Shown here: positions 38,508-46,634 of the stretch, piece by piece
Layout: each line of letters begins with the position of its first letter
Numbering within the stretch: position 1 is the first letter of the stretch
Source of the DNA: Campylobacter novaezeelandiae
GTDB taxonomy: Bacteria > Campylobacterota > Campylobacteria > Campylobacterales > Campylobacteraceae
Reading direction: 5' to 3'
Length of the DNA stretch: 64,000 bases
NCBI RefSeq assembly: GCF_004323845.1
Contig: NZ_QPGR01000006.1
Span: 56,394 to 120,393, forward strand
Notes under the pieces: generated by a model
The model's database searches: none
Seen by the model: only the letters and a program-made list of their open reading frames with translations
Told to the model about the DNA's origin: nothing
Made by a program: the position numbers and the translations under genes

Positions 38508-41500
38508 ATGAAAAGAGTTTTATTGATTACACCAGAACTTGAATACACAGGAGCTTTAAATAGTTTTAAAGGAAATTGTAAAGTTTTATTAAATAATGGT
38601 TATTTGGTAGATATTTGGAGTTATGTAGAAGGTCCTTATATAAAAGAATTTGATGAGCTTGGTGTTTATGTTGAAATTATAGATGAAGAAATTATTGATG
38701 AAAATTTTGTTTTTCAAAGAATTTTTAAATATCAATTAGTGATTGCAAATACTATAGTTGTTTATAAGGCTGTTGAATTAATAAATAATCATGTTCCTTT
38801 AGTTTGGTATATTAGAGAGGGTGAAAATTTGCCTGATTTTTTTTGGAAAAAAGGAAGAAAAGAAGCTTTAGAAAATGCTAAAAAACTTTATGTTGTGAGT
38901 GAGTATGCTAAGGATTTTATAGTAAAAAATTATAATAAAAATGTTGAAGTTTTGCATGATTATGTTGATGATGTTTTTGATGAATTTAAAGATATTAAAA
39001 AGGATAATTCAAAATTAAAATTTTTAACACTTGGCACCATAGAAAAAAGGAAAGGTTACGATGTTTTGCTTGATGCTTTCATTGCTTTGCCTAAAGAGAT
39101 AAGAGAAAAATGTGAACTTCATTTTGCTGGAAGGTTTTGGGATGGCGGTAAAGAGATTTATCACAAAGTTATAAATCAGGCTAAAAAATATCCTAATATT
39201 TTTTATCATAAAGAATTAAGAGATAGACAAAAAATACATACTTTAATTGCAAATTGCGATGTAGTGGTTGTTCCATCAAGGGATGAATCTTGCTCTCTTG
39301 TTGCTTTAGAGGGTGCTATGATGGCAAAACCTTTAATACTTACTCAAAATATCGGAGCTAAATATATTTTAAATGAAAATAATGGATATTTGATTAAAAC
39401 AGGAGATGTTATAGCTTTAAAAGAAGCGTTTATTCAAGCATTTAATGAAAAAGATAGCCTCTATGAAAAGGGTAAAAAAGCAAGAGAGAGTTATCTCCAA
39501 ACTTCTACATATGAAATTTATGAAAAAAATATTTTAAAAATGATAAAAGATAATATATGTGAAAATTCTTATCTGTATAAAATTAAGCAAAATGATTACT
39601 CTCTTTTTTCCTTCGATGTTTTTGATACTTTAATTTCAAGAAAATTTGCTAAACCTGAAGCAGTATTTTTAGTTATGAAGGAAAAATTACAAAAAACGAA
39701 TTTTCCTAAAATTCTAGTAAAAAATTTTGAAGAAATAAGAATTAAAACTGAGCAATATTTTTATGAATATATTTGTAATACTAAATCTCAAGATGTGAAT
39801 TTTGAGGAAATTTATAATTTAATAGCATTAAATTTTTCTCTAAACGAAGAACAAAAACAATTTTTAATGAATTTAGAAATTCAAATAGAGTCTGAATGTT
39901 TATATCCTATAGATAAAAATATAAATTTAATCAAGTTTTTATTGAAAGAAAATAAAAGAGTTATTTTAATTTCTGATATGTATTTTAATTCTAATACAAT
40001 TAGACAATTTTTAATACAATTTGATGATATTTTTAAAGATATTCCAATTTATGTTTCTTCGGAATATAAAAGGAAAAAAAATAATGGTAAATTATTTAAA
40101 GTAGTATTTGCAAAAGAAAAAATTAGCCCTAAAAAATGGTTGCATTTTGGAGATAATTTTAATGCAGACATTTTGCAAGCTAGAAAATTAGGCATACAAA
40201 CGTATTTTTATTTTAATAATCTATTGCCTTATGAAGAGTATGCTCTGAATTTAGAACCTAATCATTTAGCCTTACAAGAAATAATTTCTATTGCTAAGAA
40301 ATTAAGAACACAAAGTGCTTTTAGTAATTTAGAGGAAATAGGAGCTTGTTTTGGAGCACCTATGCTTCTTCCTTATATATTTTGGGTATTAAAAAAAGCA
40401 GTTATAAATAAGGTTGAAGTTTTATACTTTATTGCAAGAGATGGTTTTGTTTTGCAAAAAATTGCTGATATTATCATAGATAAAGAGAATTTAAATATAC
40501 AAACAAAATATTTATATGGTTCAAGAGAATCTTTTAGAGAGCCTTTTGAAAACAATAATAAAGAAAAGATCGAATTAATTTTTAAATACTTAAATCAAGA
40601 ATTAAATTTAGATAAAAAATTTGCATTTGTAGAGCTTTGCGGTACAGGAAAAACACTTGATTATATTGTTTCATTTGTAGAAGATATGCCAAATTATAAG
40701 GATAAAATTTTTGGAAGTTTTTATCTTTTTAGATCCAAATTAGCAAAGACTAAAGCCCCTTCTTTTTTTATGATTCCTTTGAATCAGGTGGGTTCTTTTT
40801 ATATAGAACTTTTTGCAAGATCTTTGGAAGGACAGGTGATCGGTTTTAAGGAGGAAAATGAATATATAAAACCTATTTGTGATGATTTAGAAGGTAATGC
40901 TTTAAAAGCATTTGGTTATGAAGATTATATTAATGGGGTTATTAAATATACAGAATATTTTACAAGCTTTAAAGATTATCAAAATTTATTAACTTCTATG
41001 AAATTAACTAAAATTTATCTTGTTTATATTAATAGTAATACTATTGATAAAAAAATAGTTGAAATTTTGGGTAGCACCCCTTTCTTGCTTGATGGAGTTT
41101 CAAGTGAAAGAACTATTTTCGCTCCTAGAATAACTAATGAAAATACCAAAAATAAAACTGCTAGTTTTTTATGGTCCGTTTTAAGAAGTGAAAATAAAAT
41201 CAAGATGCAGTATAGCTTAGAAAATAATTTAAATATAATAGGTGCTGTAAGTATTATAAAATCACATCTTTCTTATAAATTGGGCAATGCTATTTTATTA
41301 AATGTCAAAAAACCTTTGGGTATTATAAAATTAATTTTTATTATACCCGTACTTATTATTTCACATAAGGTTGAAAGAAAAATTTATGCTAAAGAACTTG
41401 ATAAAAAAATGGATCTTGCCATTTATAAGGATTACAATGAAGCTATTTGGGTTAAAAATTTTTTTTCTTATCGACTTGGAGAAACTATATTAAAAACATT

Positions 41501-41591
41501 TAGAAAGCACAAAATTTTAGCTATTTTTGTTCTGCCTAGTAGTATAATTAAGCTTTATAAAACTAAAATAAAAAAGGATAAAAATGAATAA
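38508..41591 (+). CDS. GT4 glycosyltransferase - HAD-like (COG5610-type) - SYKLG tail fusion
   Basis: 1027 aa. 1-350: GT-B GT4 (LGTIEKRKGYDVLLDAF, VVVPSRDESCSLVALEGAM). About 360-580: HAD-like domain (SFDVFDTLISRKF, LISDMYFNS, HFGDNFNADILQAR). About 590-880: the partner domain seen with it in COG5610-type proteins (YFIARDGFVLQKIAD, YLYGSRESFREPF, FVELCGTGKT). About 900-1027: the SYKLG tail (HLSYKLGNAILL ... FFSYRLGETILKTF). The HAD part could be a hydrolase or a structural domain. A large multi-enzyme capsule protein; the sugar is unknown. The end carries the ribosome site AAGGA for a start at 41584. Confidence 0.82.
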   Translation: MKRVLLITPELEYTGALNSFKGNCKVLLNNGYLVDIWSYVEGPYIKEFDELGVYVEIIDEEIIDENFVFQRIFKYQLVIANTIVVYKAVELINNHVPLVWYIREGENLPDFFWKKGRKEALENAKKLYVVSEYAKDFIVKNYNKNVEVLHDYVDDVFDEFKDIKKDNSKLKFLTLGTIEKRKGYDVLLDAFIALPKEIREKCELHFAGRFWDGGKEIYHKVINQAKKYPNIFYHKELRDRQKIHTLIANCDVVVVPSRDESCSLVALEGAMMAKPLILTQNIGAKYILNENNGYLIKTGDVIALKEAFIQAFNEKDSLYEKGKKARESYLQTSTYEIYEKNILKMIKDNICENSYLYKIKQNDYSLFSFDVFDTLISRKFAKPEAVFLVMKEKLQKTNFPKILVKNFEEIRIKTEQYFYEYICNTKSQDVNFEEIYNLIALNFSLNEEQKQFLMNLEIQIESECLYPIDKNINLIKFLLKENKRVILISDMYFNSNTIRQFLIQFDDIFKDIPIYVSSEYKRKKNNGKLFKVVFAKEKISPKKWLHFGDNFNADILQARKLGIQTYFYFNNLLPYEEYALNLEPNHLALQEIISIAKKLRTQSAFSNLEEIGACFGAPMLLPYIFWVLKKAVINKVEVLYFIARDGFVLQKIADIIIDKENLNIQTKYLYGSRESFREPFENNNKEKIELIFKYLNQELNLDKKFAFVELCGTGKTLDYIVSFVEDMPNYKDKIFGSFYLFRSKLAKTKAPSFFMIPLNQVGSFYIELFARSLEGQVIGFKEENEYIKPICDDLEGNALKAFGYEDYINGVIKYTEYFTSFKDYQNLLTSMKLTKIYLVYINSNTIDKKIVEILGSTPFLLDGVSSERTIFAPRITNENTKNKTASFLWSVLRSENKIKMQYSLENNLNIIGAVSIIKSHLSYKLGNAILLNVKKPLGIIKLIFIIPVLIISHKVERKIYAKELDKKMDLAIYKDYNEAIWVKNFFSYRLGETILKTFRKHKILAIFVLPSSIIKLYKTKIKKDKNE

Positions 41592-41608
41592 TAACAATCT
41601 CTTTTATC

Positions 41609-41620
41609 GGGGGGGGGGGG
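41609..41620 (+). repeat. G12 tract between a good start codon and the fucosyltransferase-like gene
   Basis: Deduced length: C at 41608, ATG at 41621. The ATG at 41584, with AAGGA upstream (41575-41579), is out of frame at G12 and in frame at G11 or G14. Confidence 0.8.
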
Positions 41621-43351
41621 ATGAAAAAACCTTTAATTATTGCAGGAAGGGATGAGGGTTTTGGCGAGAGAATGAGAGCTTTTTTAAATGCTCTTTATAT
41701 CTCAAAAAGATTTAATTTGGAATTTGGCTTCGTTTGGCGTGATATTATTGATGCTAACAATGTTTTAGATGATAAAGTAATGATCCCTTATGCAAATCTT
41801 CCAACTAAAGAATTTTTATTTAGTAAAGAATTTATTGAAAAATATCATAAATCTAATATGACTTATGTTTATACTACGCCTGTATTTTGGAGTTTATATA
41901 AAAAAAGTATCAATAGACTTTTAGAAGAACCTTATGAATATGATTGGGGTTGGTATTCAACTTATGATGATTTATCTTTATTTTTTAATGATGTAAAAGA
42001 AGATGAGTATAGACAAGCTTTAAGTTTATGTTGGAAAGAGATAGGATTTTCTGACTCAGTAAAAAAAGTTTTTGATCAAGTTGAAGAAATCGTTAAAGAT
42101 TTAGGAGATTTTATAGCCGTGCATGTTAGAGCTGGAGATGGTATATATCTTAAAAATTTAAGGGATATTACTTGGGCTATAAGATACAAATGCGTATCTT
42201 ATGCTTTTGCTATTGATTTAAGTTTGAAATTTTTAAGAGAGGGTAAGAAAGTTTTACTTTTTAGCGATGATTTTAATTTATTAGACACGCTTAAAAAATA
42301 TATCAAAGGAAATATTGATTGTAAAGAAAATCTTTTAATCGTTTTTGATTTGATAAAAGGTCTATGCAAATATGAGCAAATTATATTTGAAATGTTTTTA
42401 ATGTCAAAAGCTAAAGAAATATTTGCTTCAGGAACAACTGGGTTTGCAAGGTGTGCAAGTTTTATAGGTGGAAATTTTTTAACTGATATTTATCGGTTTT
42501 TTTCAATCAATGAGCAATATGAAACTATTTCAAAATATATAGAGATTAACGATATTCATCCTTTGCAGAAGTCTTTTAGTTATTTTCATTTATATTTACT
42601 TGCAGATGAACTTAAAATCTCTTTTAAAATCAAGAAGGAATTCCTAGTAAAAGCCTTGGAAAACGATCCTCAAAATACAAACTCTAAGATCTTTTTAATT
42701 AACCTTCTTTTAAAACATCAATATTATGACGAGGCAAATGAGCAATTAAAAATTTATCTTAAAAATGATGAGTTTTTACATGTATTGCTTGATAATCATT
42801 TTAATCCAAATTTGCCAAGTGAAATATTTTTAAACTACTTAAAAAAAGATATTTTGAATTATCCTTTTATAGCTAAGGTAGCTTTAATGATCTTTTATAG
42901 TTTTTTTAATAAAGAAAGTGTAATAAATAAACATTATCAAAATCTAAGAACTATTATTTTGGAACATTTTTATCAAGTATTTTATGAAAGCAAAAAATTA
43001 CAACCAATTGGAGCAGTTAAAATTATCCATAATCATCTATCATATAAACTTGGAAAAGCTATGATAGAGAATTCTAAATCGTTTCTTGGATATATAAGGA
43101 TGCCTTATGTGCTATCTTATATCAAAGAAATGCATAAGCAAGAAAAATTATCGAAGGATTTTCCGCTAGAATACTATTTAGATTATGAACAAGCTTGTAA
43201 AGAAAAAAATAGTTTTACTTATAAGTTGGGCGAAATACTTATAAAAGCTGATAAAAATTGGCATAAGGGAGGATATATCAAGTTATATTTTGATATTAAA
43301 AATTTAAAAAAAAATTTTAGGTTAAAAGATAAATATTTCAAAAAGACGTAA
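41621..43351 (+). CDS. Fucosyltransferase-like glycosyltransferase with SYKLG tail; start controlled by G12
   Basis: 576 aa from ATG 41621. RDEGFGERMRAFLNALYIS and AVHVRAGDG (about 166-174) match the paralogue at 17893 and the HxRxGD pattern of GDP-fucose transferases. About 310-440 is helical and may be TPR-like. 460-576: full tail (HNHLSYKLGKAMIENS ... SFTYKLGEILIKADKNWHKGGY). A start at 41584 (MNNNNLFYRGGG...) has the better ribosome site but is in frame only with 11 or 14 G, so this copy looks phase-off unless the ATG behind the G run is used. Donor and acceptor unknown. Confidence 0.78.
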   Translation: MKKPLIIAGRDEGFGERMRAFLNALYISKRFNLEFGFVWRDIIDANNVLDDKVMIPYANLPTKEFLFSKEFIEKYHKSNMTYVYTTPVFWSLYKKSINRLLEEPYEYDWGWYSTYDDLSLFFNDVKEDEYRQALSLCWKEIGFSDSVKKVFDQVEEIVKDLGDFIAVHVRAGDGIYLKNLRDITWAIRYKCVSYAFAIDLSLKFLREGKKVLLFSDDFNLLDTLKKYIKGNIDCKENLLIVFDLIKGLCKYEQIIFEMFLMSKAKEIFASGTTGFARCASFIGGNFLTDIYRFFSINEQYETISKYIEINDIHPLQKSFSYFHLYLLADELKISFKIKKEFLVKALENDPQNTNSKIFLINLLLKHQYYDEANEQLKIYLKNDEFLHVLLDNHFNPNLPSEIFLNYLKKDILNYPFIAKVALMIFYSFFNKESVINKHYQNLRTIILEHFYQVFYESKKLQPIGAVKIIHNHLSYKLGKAMIENSKSFLGYIRMPYVLSYIKEMHKQEKLSKDFPLEYYLDYEQACKEKNSFTYKLGEILIKADKNWHKGGYIKLYFDIKNLKKNFRLKDKYFKKT

Positions 43352-43473
43352 TCTAAAAGCTAAATCATAATTTTTATAGAAAGTTTAAAAATTATGAATA
43401 TTGTAATATAAATATTTGTTTTAAGGGATTATTGATTTGACTAAAAAGATTAAAGAAAATACAAGGTTTTTTA

Positions 43474-44022
43474 ATGGCAATAGAATTTGATATACAAGAA
43501 TCAAAAGTTTTAAAAGGGGTGTATATTATTACTCCAAATAAATTTAAAGATTTACGCGGTGAAATTTGGACAGCTTTTACAAGTGAGACCATAGATAAAC
43601 TTTTGCCAAATGGATTAAAATTTATACACGATAAATTTATACATTCTAAATATAATGTTATTCGTGGTATCCATGGTGATGTAAAAACTTATAAGTTGGC
43701 TACTTGTGTTAGCGGAGAAGTTCATCAAGTAGTGGTTGATTGTAGAAAAGATTCTCCAACTTATTTAAAGTATGAAAAATTTATTATCAATCAAGATAAT
43801 CAACAAATTATCCTTGTTCCAGCAGGATTTGGTAATGCTCATTATGTAAGCTCTAAAGAAGGCGCAGTGTATTATTATAAGTGTGCTTATTTAGGGGAAT
43901 ATGTAGATGCACCCGATCAATTTACTTATGCTTGGAATGATGAGAGAATAAATATTGATTGGCCTACATCTAATCCTATTTTATCAGAACGTGACATTTT
44001 AGCAATGAAAAAGGATAAATAA
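43474..44022 (+). CDS. RmlC-like GDP-keto-heptose epimerase, first copy
   Basis: 182 aa cupin epimerase of the dTDP-4-dehydrorhamnose 3,5-epimerase type: FKDLRGEIWTAFT, RGIHGDVKTYKL with the catalytic His, VVDCRKDSPTY, YYKCAYLGEYVDAPDQF with the Tyr. In C. jejuni such enzymes (DdahB, MlghB/Cj1430) epimerise GDP-4-keto-heptoses at C3 or C3/C5; which one this does cannot be read. It differs from the second copy (46092) in the middle but the last 38 residues are identical, a sign of gene conversion. The stop shares a base with the next ATG. Confidence 0.85.
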   Translation: MAIEFDIQESKVLKGVYIITPNKFKDLRGEIWTAFTSETIDKLLPNGLKFIHDKFIHSKYNVIRGIHGDVKTYKLATCVSGEVHQVVVDCRKDSPTYLKYEKFIINQDNQQIILVPAGFGNAHYVSSKEGAVYYYKCAYLGEYVDAPDQFTYAWNDERINIDWPTSNPILSERDILAMKKDK

Positions 44023-44945
44023 TGCAAAATTTAGAAAAACTCTTAGAAAAATTAAATCAAAAACTAGAATATAACAATCAATTAAACTATCAAATTTTAA
44101 TGTCAAATATAATTACAAATTTGGATATTGATAAAAAAGATAAACAAATTTTACTTTTACTTTTGCAAAATAGAGATAGAAATTTTATCCGTATTAATGA
44201 TAATGAAGAGATTTATGAAAATATTACTTCATATCTAAAACTTTTTAAACCCCTTGCGCTACCTTTAGAAAAGCTTATTAGAGTAGGTGGAAAAAATGAT
44301 GGTGGTTATGTAATGCATCAATTTAATGGGGGGGGGGATTGTGTGAAAGCTTTATCTTTAGGTGTTTCTGATTATTCTCCTTGGGATTTAGAAATGGCAC
44401 AAAAAGGTTTTAAAGTGATAGAGTATGATGGTTCTATAGAAAAAGGTCCTTATAATCATCCAAATATTACCTTTTATAAAAAATTTATAGGTACCAATGA
44501 TGATGAAAATACCATTACTTTACTACAAGTTTTAAAAGATAATAATCTAGATGAAAAATTACCTAATATTTTGCAGTGTGATATAGAAAATCACGAGTGG
44601 GATATGCTTGAAAGTGTTGATATTTCATTGTTATCTAAATATTTTTCACAAATTATTTTTGAATTTCATGGTTTAAATCCTGAAGAAAAAGATGGGGCTC
44701 AAAAAAGATTAAGATTGCTTCAAAAAATTAATGAATATTTTGTCCCTATACACACTCATCTTAATAATCATGGAAAAATTTTTTATTCTAAGGGGCTGTT
44801 TTGGAGTACTACAGCAGAGGTAAGCTATCTTAGGAAAAACGATGCAAAAGATTATGAAAACACTTATAGAAAAAGTGGGAATTTAATAAAGCTAGATAGT
44901 GTAACTTTTTTAAGCAATCCTGAAATACCACTTAGATTTATATAA
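44022..44945 (+). CDS. Phase-variable methyltransferase-like protein (Cj1429-like)
   Basis: 307 aa. PLEKLIRVGGKNDGGYVMH, SLGVSDYSPWDLEMAQKG, FKVIEYDGSIE, ILQCDIENHEWDML and IIFEFHGL are the pattern of an FkbM-like SAM methyltransferase domain (about 75-270). Ten G at 44328-44337 (residues 103-105) sit in the start of the fold; G10 is the open state, while G9 or G11 gives an early stop. Lies between an epimerase and a reductase gene, so it probably adds methyl groups to a capsule heptose. No catalytic test possible from sequence. Confidence 0.72.
   Translation: MQNLEKLLEKLNQKLEYNNQLNYQILMSNIITNLDIDKKDKQILLLLLQNRDRNFIRINDNEEIYENITSYLKLFKPLALPLEKLIRVGGKNDGGYVMHQFNGGGDCVKALSLGVSDYSPWDLEMAQKGFKVIEYDGSIEKGPYNHPNITFYKKFIGTNDDENTITLLQVLKDNNLDEKLPNILQCDIENHEWDMLESVDISLLSKYFSQIIFEFHGLNPEEKDGAQKRLRLLQKINEYFVPIHTHLNNHGKIFYSKGLFWSTTAEVSYLRKNDAKDYENTYRKSGNLIKLDSVTFLSNPEIPLRFI
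44328..44337 (+). repeat. G10 tract in the methyltransferase-like gene
   Basis: AAT-GGG-GGG-GGG-GAT keeps the frame open. G9 stops within three codons; G11 stops within about 16. Confidence 0.9.
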
Positions 44946-44955
44946 AGGATAATTA

Positions 44956-46020
44956 ATGCAAAAAGACTCTAAAATTTATATAGCAGGGCATAACGGTCTT
45001 GTTGGAAGCGCTATTTTGGATGAGCTAAAATCAGAAAATTTTACAAATTTAATCTACAAAACGCATTCTGAGCTTGATTTAACTGACCAAAAATCGGTGA
45101 ATGAGTTTTTTGAAAAAGAAAAACCAGAATTTGTTATATTAGCAGCCGCAAAAGCAGGAGGTATAGCTGCTAATAATACTTATCGTGCAGATTTTATTTA
45201 TGAAAATTTAATGATTGAGACCAATGTAATCCACGCAAGTTTTAAATACAAGGTAAAAAAACTTCTTTTTATCGCTTCTACTACTATTTATCCTAAAAAT
45301 GCAAATACGCCAACTAATGAAAAACAAATGCTTAGTGGAGATTTGGAATATACTAATAAGCCTTATGCTATAGCCAAAATCGCAGGTCTTATGCTATGCG
45401 AGTCTTATAATATCCAATATAATACAAATTTTATTGCCATCACCCCTATAAATCTTTACGGAAATAATGACAAATTTGATCTTGAAAAAGCTCATGTAAT
45501 GCCTGCTTTACTTAGAAAATTTCATTTAGCAAAACTGCTTGAAAATAACAATGAAAAAGCTCTTTTAAGAGATTTAAATTTAAATTCACTTTCAGAAGCT
45601 AAAGCTTATCTTGCAAAATATGGTGTTAATGAAAAAAGCGTTGAAATTTGGGGCGATGGAACTCCAACACGTGAATTTTTACATAGCGAAGATTTGGCTA
45701 AAGCAGTAATGTTTGTAATGCAAAATGTTGATTTTAAAGATTTAAAAATAAAAGACAAAGAGATTACAAACACTCATTTAAATGTGGGAGTGAATGAGAA
45801 TATAAGCATTAAAGAACTAGCTTTTTTAATTAAAGATATTGTGGGATTTAATGGAGATATAGTTTTTAACAAAGATCGTCCAAATGGAGTAATGAATAAA
45901 CTAACAGATTGTTCTAAAATTAATGCTTTGGGCTGGAAGCATAAAATTAATCTAAAAGAAGGAATAACAATGATGTATGAATGGTATAAAAATACTTATA
46001 GCGGGGGGGGGGGATTATAA
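44956..46020 (+). CDS. GDP-fucose-synthase-like SDR reductase with intact YxxxK, first copy
   Basis: 354 aa SDR of the WcaG/Fcl family. IYIAGHNGLVGSAI binds NADP, ASTTIYP supplies Ser/Thr, and PYAIAKIAG is the catalytic Tyr-Lys pair. It would reduce the 4-keto group of a GDP-6-deoxy- or GDP-heptose. It is a paralogue of the gene at 46634. Ends in GGGGL from an 11-G tract; with ten G the protein gains about 25 residues and stops at 46090, one base before the next ATG. Symbol withheld because fcl, ddahC and mlghC types cannot be told apart. Confidence 0.85.
   Translation: MQKDSKIYIAGHNGLVGSAILDELKSENFTNLIYKTHSELDLTDQKSVNEFFEKEKPEFVILAAAKAGGIAANNTYRADFIYENLMIETNVIHASFKYKVKKLLFIASTTIYPKNANTPTNEKQMLSGDLEYTNKPYAIAKIAGLMLCESYNIQYNTNFIAITPINLYGNNDKFDLEKAHVMPALLRKFHLAKLLENNNEKALLRDLNLNSLSEAKAYLAKYGVNEKSVEIWGDGTPTREFLHSEDLAKAVMFVMQNVDFKDLKIKDKEITNTHLNVGVNENISIKELAFLIKDIVGFNGDIVFNKDRPNGVMNKLTDCSKINALGWKHKINLKEGITMMYEWYKNTYSGGGGL
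46003..46013 (+). repeat. G11 tract at the 3' end of the reductase gene
   Basis: Changes only the C-terminus: G11 stops at 46020, G10 at 46090, G12 a few codons beyond the tract. Confidence 0.9.
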
Positions 46021-46091
46021 AAAATTAACTTCTCTTAGTAGACAAAACAATTTAACATTCCAAGCTTCTAAATTCTTAAAAGGAGCTTGAA

Positions 46092-46634
46092 ATGATAGAA
46101 TTTGAAATCAAAGAATCAAGCATCTTAAAAGGAGTATATATTATTACTCCAAATAAATTTAAAGATTTACGTGGTGAAATTTGGACAGCTTTTACAGAGG
46201 AAGATTTGGGAGATATTATTCCAAAAAATATAAAGTTTAAGCATGATAAATTTATCAATTCTTATTTTAATGTATTGCGTGGAATTCATGGTGATGTTAA
46301 AACCTATAAACTTGTGACTTGTGTTTATGGAGAGGTGTATCAGGTTGTAGTTGACTGTAGAAAAGATTCTCCAACTTATTTAAAATGGGAAAAATTTATC
46401 ATCAATCAAGAAAATCAAAAACTTATTTTAATTCCGCCAAATATGGGAAATTCTCATTATGTTAGTTCTAAAAATGCAGTGTATTATTATAAACTTGCTT
46501 ATGATGGAGAGTATCTTGATGCACCCGATCAATTTACTTATGCTTGGAATGATGAGAGAATAAATATTGATTGGCCTACATCTAATCCTATTTTATCAGA
46601 GCGTGATATTTTAGCAATGAAAAAGGATAAATAA
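46092..46634 (+). CDS. RmlC-like GDP-keto-heptose epimerase, second copy (Cj1430-like)
   Basis: 180 aa. Same family as 43474: FKDLRGEIWTAFT, RGIHGDVKTYKLVTCVYGEV, PPNMGNSHYVSS, and DAPDQFTYAWNDERI. The middle is closer to what I recall of Cj1430, the C3/C5 epimerase of the L-gluco-heptose pathway. Ribosome site AAGGAG eight bases before the ATG. The stop shares a base with the following ATG, as in the first copy. Confidence 0.85.
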   Translation: MIEFEIKESSILKGVYIITPNKFKDLRGEIWTAFTEEDLGDIIPKNIKFKHDKFINSYFNVLRGIHGDVKTYKLVTCVYGEVYQVVVDCRKDSPTYLKWEKFIINQENQKLILIPPNMGNSHYVSSKNAVYYYKLAYDGEYLDAPDQFTYAWNDERINIDWPTSNPILSERDILAMKKDK

